Positions 57,319 to 64,000 of a DNA stretch of 64,000 nt are shown in pieces. Source of the stretch: Diphasiastrum complanatum (taxonomy: Eukaryota; Streptophyta; Lycopodiopsida; Lycopodiales; Lycopodiaceae). Within the stretch, counting starts at the first letter, position 1. Each line of letters opens with the position of its first letter. The notes beneath the pieces are model-generated. The model did not search any database and was not told where the DNA came from. It saw only the letters and a list, made by a program, of their open reading frames with translations. A program made the translations under genes and the position numbers. The stretch covers positions 42,310,927 through 42,374,926 of the forward strand of contig CM055101.1 of NCBI GenBank assembly GCA_029204225.1, given 5' to 3'.

Positions 57319-58481
57319 GTTTGCCAGCCGACTATCAGAACGAATGCAGGCGAAATGTGCTTCAAAACCTCGAGGATGCGTTTTGGATTGCGAAAGCATA
57401 TGATTCCATAGTGGTGGCATCCAGGAAGCAATTTGCGCAAATTCCAACCACTTTGAAAACTAAGAAGGGTAAGAAGCGCGGTCCAGACCAAGCAAAATAT
57501 TTTGACAAATTAGATCAAGCAGCATCGGAATCCAGGAAGCCGAAGAGAAAGAGATTCAAGAAATCTATGTCCTGGGAAAAGGCTAAAAGAGACAACTTAT
57601 GTTTTGTCTGTAAGAAGCCTGGACATATGATGAAATTTTGTCCAAAAAGGAAGAAAGGGTCTGCTCACATGATAGAAATCCCAAGAGGCAATGGTAAGAC
57701 ATTGGAAATTAACTGGATGGATTGTGAGTGTGAATGTTCTTTTAGTACTACTTCTTTCTTGCCTAATGAACTTTTTTGTTTAATTGGCACAGTTAAAGAT
57801 CAAGAAGTGAGTATTTTATTGGACAATGGTTCAACTCATAATTTTATTAATTCTTGTCTTGTGTAGAAACTCAGCTTAGAAACTGAAGCCAGCAATCATA
57901 GATATAAAGTTTATCTAGCTTTAGGGGCAGAGTTGGAGACTTGGAACGTAAAAGTCCCGAAGCTCCCAGTTTTGGTACAAAGACACACAGAATTAGTTAA
58001 TTTTCATGTTTTAGACCTAGCTCGTATTGATTTAATTTTAGGTTACGAATGGTTATTTAGTAAATCGCCTTCTCTGTTCATTGATTTTGAGAAACATGTT
58101 CTCACTTTCAAGGAGGGTGATAAGGTAGTTACATTATTTGGCAGTAATTTTGTACGTCCGTTGGATCAGATTTCTATAGTTAATAAAATGGAAGCATTGG
58201 ATTATTTTGAATATGAAGTTTTTTCAATTTATGCTATTCTAGTTGTGGATGTTCCTGAAATGAATCTAAATGGTTGTGAATTCTCAACAATTCTTAACTC
58301 AGTAAATTTAGATCATGAACAAGCAGTGAAAGAACAGATCATAAATGAATTTAGGGATGTTTTTCCATCTGAATTACCTCATGGTTTACCACCATCTAGG
58401 TCAGTAAACCACAAGATTGAGTTAATGGAAGTCAACCTGTCTCTAGACAACCTTATAGGTTCTCTCAGAAAGAGAAGATAG
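57294..58481 (+). pseudogene. Chromovirus gag C-terminus, zinc knuckle and protease
   Basis: VLGLPADYQNECRRNVLQNL, a basic linker, CFVCKKPGHMMKFC (C-x2-C-x4-H-x4-C), then protease VSILLDNGSTHNFI, in which the catalytic D-S-G is D-N-G. An in-frame TAG (57864-57866) interrupts it. After it DLARIDLILGYEWLFS continues the protease fold, followed by the region before RT (FRDVFPSELPHGLPPSRSVN). Ends at 58481 in a frameshift. Confidence 0.85.
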
Positions 58482-58499
58482 AGATTTCAAATCAAATAG

Positions 58500-59015
58500 A
58501 AAACTATCTAAGGATGGGACATATACAACCTAGTAAATCACCATGGGACGCTCTTGTTCTTCTTAAAGCGAAGAAAGATGGAGGTTTTCGGATGTGTGTG
58601 GATTACAAGGGCCTTAATAGAGTGACTATAAAGAATAAATATCCATTATCCAGGATGGATGACCTTGTAGATCGCTTGGGTGGAGCACGATATTTCACCA
58701 AGATAGATCTTAGGACAGGGTACCATCAAATAAGAATTTAGTCAGAAGATATCCAAAAGACAGGATTTCGTTCTAGATTTGGTCATTATGAATTTCTAGT
58801 GCTGCCATTTGGATTAACGAATGCTCCAGCAACGTTCCGGCAAATGATGAACGATTTATTTCGTCCATATTTGGGGAAGTTTGTGGTAGTATTCTAGACA
58901 TTCTCGTTCACAGTAAATCCTTGGTGGAACACATAGAACACTTAAAAATCGTCTTGATGAAGCTTCGTCAGGAGTTACTCTACGCTAAAGAGTCCAAGTG
59001 TGAATTCTTTTAGAG
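58500..59015 (+). pseudogene. Chromovirus reverse transcriptase, broken
   Basis: [40 protein letters not shown] and [16 protein letters not shown] (first catalytic Asp), stop at 58739, then [20 protein letters not shown] and [14 protein letters not shown]. The F-x-DD box is destroyed near 58891-58903 by a small deletion that removes the Asp pair and shifts the frame. Confidence 0.9.
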
Positions 59016-59888
59016 TTGTTTTATCTCGGTCATAAGATCACAGTAAATGGAATCATGATTGACGAGGATAAAATTAAGATTGTGATTGAGTGGCCAATTC
59101 CGGAAACTGTGAGGCAGATAAAGTCTTTTTTAGGTTTTACACTTTTCTTCAAGAGATTTATTGAGGATTATGCTAAACTAGCAGCACCGCTTAATAATCT
59201 AACAAAAGGAATTATTAATAGAAAGAAAAAGAGGAATCAACCTAGTCCGCCTAATGTTTGGAACGAGGAATTGAGTCAGTGTTTTGAGAAACTTAAAACA
59301 ATGATTGTTTCAGCTCGTGTGTTACAAATTGCAAATCCAAATTTACCTTACGTCGTGAGAACGGATACAAGTGATGTTGTAGTTGGAGCAGTTCTATTAC
59401 AAATGGATAGGCCACTAGCGTTTGAAAGCAAAAAATTCACTGGTCCTCAGTTGCGCTATACTACGCAGGAAAAGGAATTGTTTGCTGTAATCCATGCACT
59501 TAAAACCTGGAGACACTACTTGTATGGTAGTAAGTTTGTAGTGTATACAGATCACCAGCCTCTTAAGTATTTTTGTAATCAACATGATCTTTGGGGGAGA
59601 AAAGCTCGATGGACTGAATTGATGCAAGAATTCGATCATGAAATCCATTATATAAGAGACAGCTCTAACCAAGTTGCAGATGCTCTTAGTCGGATCGGTG
59701 AACTGAACGAGTTGTCATTCACCCAGATTTCTACGAATCTATATCTTTCGTTGAGAGAAAAATATGAATCAGATTCCCATTTTGGTCACATTTGGAGCAT
59801 TATTCAAACCGGAAGAAATGTGGACAGTGTTGAGTCAGAAACACAGGGGAATCAACTACCTAAGAAAGATAAGAATATTGTGGAATAG
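59016..59888 (+). CDS. Chromovirus RT thumb/connection and RNase H
   Basis: 290 open codons. FLGFTLFFKRFIEDYAKLAA (connection), then RNase H: YVVRTDTSDVVVGAVLLQ (first Asp), RYTTQEKELFAVIHALKTWR (Glu), FVVYTDHQPLKYF (Asp) and SNQVADALSR (final Asp). The active-site acids are all present. Confidence 0.85.
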   Translation: MFYLGHKITVNGIMIDEDKIKIVIEWPIPETVRQIKSFLGFTLFFKRFIEDYAKLAAPLNNLTKGIINRKKKRNQPSPPNVWNEELSQCFEKLKTMIVSARVLQIANPNLPYVVRTDTSDVVVGAVLLQMDRPLAFESKKFTGPQLRYTTQEKELFAVIHALKTWRHYLYGSKFVVYTDHQPLKYFCNQHDLWGRKARWTELMQEFDHEIHYIRDSSNQVADALSRIGELNELSFTQISTNLYLSLREKYESDSHFGHIWSIIQTGRNVDSVESETQGNQLPKKDKNIVE

Positions 59889-61100
59889 TTCACCATTTGA
59901 GATGGATTACTATTTCGGAATGAGAAAGTTTGCATACCTAGTGATGATGAGCTCAAACGAAAGACTTTGTTTGAATGTCATGACATACCCTGTGCAGGAC
60001 ATCCTGGTATACACATGACTCTAGACTTGGTTAAGAGGGAATTTTATTGGCCAAAGCTCAAGCCATATGTCAAGTCATATGTTGTTAAATGCAAGCCCTA
60101 TCAACTAGCAAAGGTTGAATGCCATAAGGCTGGTGGTTTGTTGCATCCGTTAGATATCCCAGATAAGAAACGTGAAAGCATATCTATGGCTTCTATTGAA
60201 AGATTATTTCAGTTGTATGGTCTGCCAAGTGACATTGTTAATGATAGAGATCCTAAGTTCACAGGTCACTTTTGGTCAGCAGTATTCCATAAACTGGAAA
60301 CTTCTTTGAGTTTGATTTTTTCTAATCACCCTGAATCAGATGGCCAAACAGAAAGGACTAATCAAACTATGGAAGATATTATGAGGACGTATGTTTCTCA
60401 CAAGCAATCTCATTGGGAAGATTATCTCCCACTGGTTGAGTTTGCATATAATAGTAGAAAACATTCTGTTACAGGTTACAGTCCTTTTATGCCTATGTAC
60501 GATTTTCAACCTAGATCTCCAGTCAATGTTGAGACGAAGTCTGTTAAGATCTAGAAGGTTGCTGATTTTTTGCATGATATGCAAGAAATGTTGCAAGTGG
60601 CTAAGGATAGTATCCGGAGTGTTCAGGATAGAGCTAAACACTATACCGATCTTAAGAGATCTCCAAGAGATTTTAAAGTTGATGACTGGGTATATCTTAG
60701 GATTCCAAAAGATTCTAAGACGTTACGTATAGAGAAGCATTATAATCTGTCTACCCATTATTGTGGACCTTTCAAGATTGTACGTAGAATTGGTTCTTTG
60801 GCGTATGAACTTGATCTTCAAGGAAAATCGACTGCACACCCAGTGTTTCATGTAAGTCATTTGAAACTAAGTTTACATGATGGTGATATAGTTGGGTCGG
60901 ATGAGGATTTATCCCATTTGGAAGATTTGTCGCTTAGTGTACCTTTGGAACCTGAGAAAGTGCTCAGAACCAGAGATAAACAATTGAGAAATCGTTCTAT
61001 CTCTGAGTGCTTAATTCAGTGGACGGGTCGTATTGAGGATGATGATTCGTGGGAGAGAGTTGATAGCATAAAGAAGAATTTCTCAAATTTTAGTTTCTAA
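59889..61100 (+). pseudogene. Chromovirus integrase with deleted core, GPY/F module and chromodomain-like end
   Basis: The HHCC finger is reduced: HDIPCAGHPGIHMTLD keeps both His, but the Cys pair is C-x-x-Y (CKPYQ). After ESISM the sequence jumps to ASIERLFQLYGLPSDIV, so about 80 residues with the first catalytic Asp are gone. NDRDPKFTGHFW and ESDGQTERTNQTME keep the later Asp and Glu. After a TAG at 60552, VQDRAKHYTDLKRSPRDFKV, STHYCGPFKIVRRIGSLAYE and HPVFHVSHLK form the GPY/F region, and SECLIQWTGRIEDDDSWERV is a chromodomain-like tail. In chromoviruses this tail steers insertion to particular chromatin. Confidence 0.9.
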
Positions 61101-61128
61101 GAATAGAATTTGTTTAAGGAGGGAAGAA

Positions 61129-61651
61129 TGTTATGTCCATGACCAGTACATAGGATACAGTATACTCCTAGTCTTGGATACACGGTACTCCAGTGAAACA
61201 AGCTATTAGTTATGCCACGTCATACTGGACGTGACCCGAAAGTAACTAATATCCTTGTGAGGCCCAAAACACAATAAGTGGAGTTTAGACAAGGTAATGA
61301 GACAGTGTATGCATGTGTAGAGTTATCAATAGCAATTCTATGAATAGTTGGTCCATGCATAAGACTCTATTCTAGGTGAATCTATGTATAGGGAACATAG
61401 GGCTATGCATGGTTGTGTGTCCAGCATGCATTAGGCTCTATATAAGAGGACCAAACTTGCCCTACTTCTCATCATGGTTCTTGATTCATTACCAAGCTCT
61501 CACTCTACATTCATGCTTCTTGTTCCTTGGCTTGGGGGTGAGGCTTCTAGAGATTGATTGGATGCTTCTACTTGGTTGGGTGGTTTCTCCACAGTGTGTT
61601 ATCCTTTTGTGTTTAGGATTTGTAAGCAGGATCTAAGGAGCTTCCCTTACA
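61129..61651 (+). repeat. Chromovirus 3' LTR
   Basis: 523 bp, nearly identical to the 5' LTR; a handful of substitutions and short indels seen by eye. Confidence 0.95.
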
Positions 61652-62094
61652 ACTACTACTTAGATGGGCTTGAATTTTTTTGCATTTTGATAGGTTTCTG
61701 ACTCACCTACATGTTTTTTTCTAATTTTTCTTGTCTTCCTAACTCGCCACTGTTCTAATGTGCTGAGCAGACTTCATACTCTGTTCTGTGATCTTAGCGA
61801 GTCAAAATTTGACTCGCACTCTAACTCGCCAACTTGATTTTTTTCATTTTTACTTGGCCATTTGACTGGCCATCAGTATAGAGTGGCAGCAATCCCAAAT
61901 CTACCATTTTGGAGATTGGCGAGTCAAACTACCTGACTCGCATCAAGACTCACCATTTCAAAATTTCAACCCATTTTTTAATTTCTCACCAATTTTGTGT
62001 AACTCGCGTCTTGTCTGATTCGCCAACTGATATTTCTCTCTGATATTTCAGTCCCTCCCACGTAGTTCAAAACTTCTCCAAAATCGACCTCCCG
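61652..62094 (+). other. Leader of the interrupted LTR element, with recurring GACTCGC / GGCGAGT
   Basis: ACTCGCC or its complement GGCGAGT-like strings appear about eight times between 61698 and 62025, in both orientations. No ORF. It continues the sequence broken at 54473. Confidence 0.5.
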
Positions 62095-62757
62095 AGATTT
62101 GATGGCAAGGGAGATCCACGATAATTCCTTCGGATCTACACTCAAGTGTGTAGAGCTTATGGAGATGACATCCTACAAGAGCTGTTAAGATATTTCAATC
62201 TGTGCCTGACCGCTACCGTGAAAGACTGGTATTCAATCTTGAGCAAAATGAAAGAGATGACTGGAACATCTTACAGGCTGAATTTCTTACATGATTCAAA
62301 ACCACTCGCTTCCTCTTTGAACCCTTCTTGCAATTAGGACATATCCGTATGGATAAGAAAAATGAGTCCCTACGTGATTATATAGAATAGATCAAGAGAT
62401 TGTGTGGTGGGTGTGATTTTGATAGTGTCCCAGACCATAGCGTCTTGACATGGTTCATGGCAGGAATACTCAAGAGAATCAGGCAGCAAATGAAATGAAG
62501 AGACAAGTACGTGTCTTTTCAAGCAGCTTGCGTCGATGCCATCAAGAGAGTCGACAATGGTGAAAGCACTAGTTCGGACTTTGCTAATTCCGACCAAGAG
62601 CAAAGACACAAAAAGAAATGAAGAGCCAAACATGAAGATAAGCTACATGATGATGCCTCTACCTCTACGACCAATAGTGTAGATTCCATCATATCAACCA
62701 TAGAGAAGTTGCACGTTCAGAGCAATGAGCAGATTAGATCAATTTTGATCTGATTTA
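62095..62757 (+). pseudogene. Ty3-type gag relic
   Basis: RFDGKGDPR, stop, FLRIYTQVCRAYGDDILQEL, LRYFNLCLTATVKDWYS, then a second frame FLHDSKPLASSLNPS, a third frame LGHIRMDKNESLRDYIE and FDSVPDHSVLTWFMAGILKR, and a tail with Asp/Glu/Lys-rich residues. Same gag type as 41590-42646. Multiple frameshifts. Confidence 0.7.
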
Positions 62758-63194
62758 TTTTATGTAAGATCTAAATGTGATATTGTAATTATTTTACAGT
62801 TAATTAGCTTCACTGTATTTGGTTGTTCTCGGGACATGACCCACTTTCGTCATATCAGTCGGGCGTTGATCCCATAGTTGGCTACTTGGGTTAGCCGAGT
62901 AGCCACGCATAGAAAAATTAGATTGTATAGTATATATTGGTTTCGTTATGCTATACTCAGGGGCATGTCCTGGGTTTTTCAATATTTTAGCCCATGTTGG
63001 GCCTTTTAGTCAGATAGGTGCCTTTCTAGTGTGTTGACACTTGTCGAGCCCATGCATGTTGGGGCTTTTGGCATATGTACAGTTTTCTCTTTGTAACTTG
63101 TTGTGCCATCTTTGAGAGCTTGTGAGGAGTGTCTATGGTAATTGATTGATATGATCTCTAGATCTTAACAGGATTTTAACATGGTATCAGAGCT
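62758..63194 (+). repeat. LTR-like stretch ending at a primer site
   Basis: TGGTATCAGAGCT at 63182-63194 marks an LTR end near 63180. Sequence up to about 62760 is its probable body. No second copy and no clear start, so limits are open. The ORF after it (63181-63411) contains the primer site and is not convincing. Confidence 0.4.
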
Positions 63195-63411
63195 GCAGAG
63201 TGTTGCAAGTATGCATGATCCGGTGGAGCTATGGGATAATGTCTTTCACCAAAAAAAATGGCACGAGAAGTGTCTCAGGAGAGAGGACTCCATACAGGGT
63301 ATCGGTAGTCTGGATGGCAGGAGACAGCAAAGTTCCTTTGATTGGAGCTTCGGGGAAGTCATATTCATACAATTTTTATCCTCAATATGTCTGACTCCTG
63401 CCTATATATAG

Positions 63412-64000
63412 GGATTTCCTTGACTCGCCTACTGTTATTTTTGGAAGTTGGTCCTATTAGTGATTATCAATGCTTGTACTATGCATAGACCGTTTCCCGA
63501 TTGGCTGCCAAATTTACGAGCTTTTCTAATCAGAAACACCCGTTGTTTATTGAACCTAACATGTAGTTGGGCTAGAATTTTCTTGGACAGACTTGACCAT
63601 GCATTCATTTACAATAAAGGACAATAATGGCATGAGCAAGGATTTCTAAAATTAGCAATAGTGCTCCTTTCAGATTGTTTAGGGCATTTCTAAAGTATTT
63701 TTACAAGGAAAAAAGAGAAAAGAGAGGTAGGTCGGGATTTTTACATGGAATTTTTACATGGGCAAGGGTAGTTTGTACAAGGCGGGATTTTTTATGTGCA
63801 GGGTTCCGTCGACACCTTCTCTAGCCTATTTAAGTAAATCTACCTAACTTCCTAACTATACAAGTAATTCTAACTTATCTAACTTCTAGCTTACTTTACC
63901 TACCTATTCTAGACTATACTATAGGCAGACGTATACATCTATCTAATCTACCTAATTGTCTAGTCTATGTAATCATCTAACGAGATAATCTGATCTACCT
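63412..64000. other. Gene-free, low-complexity end of window
   Basis: From about 63840 the sequence is built of CTACCTAA/TCTAACT-type words, a degenerate microsatellite. Nothing else recognised. Confidence 0.5.

Larger units (their letters stand above)
54474..61651 (+). mobile_element. Complete but inactivated Ty3/Gypsy chromovirus, 7.2 kb
   Basis: LTRs 54474-54997 (524 bp) and 61129-61651 (523 bp) begin TGTTATGTCC. The 3' copy ends TTACA; the 5' copy ends TTATA, one change. The flanks GCTAC and ACTAC are a target duplication with one mismatch. Primer site TGGTATCAGAGC at 54999-55010 and purine tract AAGGAGGGAAGA at 61117-61128. Order gag, protease, RT, RNase H, integrase and a C-terminal chromodomain-like segment defines a chromovirus. 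Every domain has at least one disabling change. Confidence 0.97.

Noticed and set aside
63181-63411. ORF starting at a primer binding site
   Set aside because: Its first codons are the TGGTATCAGAGCT primer site, so the open frame is probably incidental.
1-64000. tRNA, rRNA or organellar DNA insertions
   Set aside because: No cloverleaf-like sequence with A and B boxes and no stretch recognised as rRNA or chloroplast genome was noticed by eye; a tRNA scan would be needed to exclude them.

Overview
The window is nuclear DNA from a land plant with a large, transposon-filled genome. It carries one clear host gene, an intact chloroplast thioredoxin (Trx z / CITRX type, 13296-13865), in AT-rich sequence packed with nested LTR retrotransposons, a CACTA-like DNA element and their relics. 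A gymnosperm or another big-genome plant is plausible, but the sequence does not settle the species.

Layout. 1-660: broken Ty1-copia integrase. 665-10466: 'copy A' of a multi-gene repeat family that I do not recognise, split by a complete Copia element (Copia-1, 1000-6638, TSD TGATG). 10690-13295: Copia gag relic, a tandem duplication and a dispersed repeat (R). 13296-13865: Trx z. 13866-16700: nothing identified. 16706-18653: N-terminal part of the family's protease gene (copy E, minus strand) with a decayed unknown gene facing away from it. 18990-22320: nothing identified. 22320-27085: copy B. 27424-27780: small tandem repeats. 28593-34391: second Copia copy (Copia-2, minus strand, TSD TAGAA), inserted just upstream of the primer site of a decayed Copia (Copia-3, to 36741). 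36750-37515: coiled-coil ORF relic. 39360-40260: repeat R. 40600-47228: 'copy D', split by a retroviral-type gag insertion (41583-44187). 47338-50756: 'copy C', split by a 2.36-kb non-autonomous CACTA-like element (47534-49895, TSD GTG). 50757-53786: Copia fragments. 53787-62757: an LTR element split by a complete but inactivated Ty3/Gypsy chromovirus (54474-61651). 62758-64000: LTR-like leader and low-complexity DNA.

Main discovery. Comparing copies A to E shows a repeat family with at least three genes. Gene 1 encodes an Ulp1/C48-like cysteine protease (HWSL block, then SCGWF block, with GT-AG introns). Gene 2 encodes a multi-exon protein with a coiled coil, a GDLKTLKCM-like block and a terminal EKSHWQAR block, which I infer may be a divergent RNase H-fold transposase. 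Gene 3 encodes an acidic protein of unknown function. A conserved 2-kb segment lies convergent to gene 1. Every copy here is damaged, but nested insertions with exact empty sites in sister copies let their structure be read.

Second discovery. Copia-1 and Copia-2 both lack reverse transcriptase. In each, about 1.05 kb of unrelated sequence replaces the RT and continues the gag/pol reading frame, so this is a non-autonomous family that has spread in this form.
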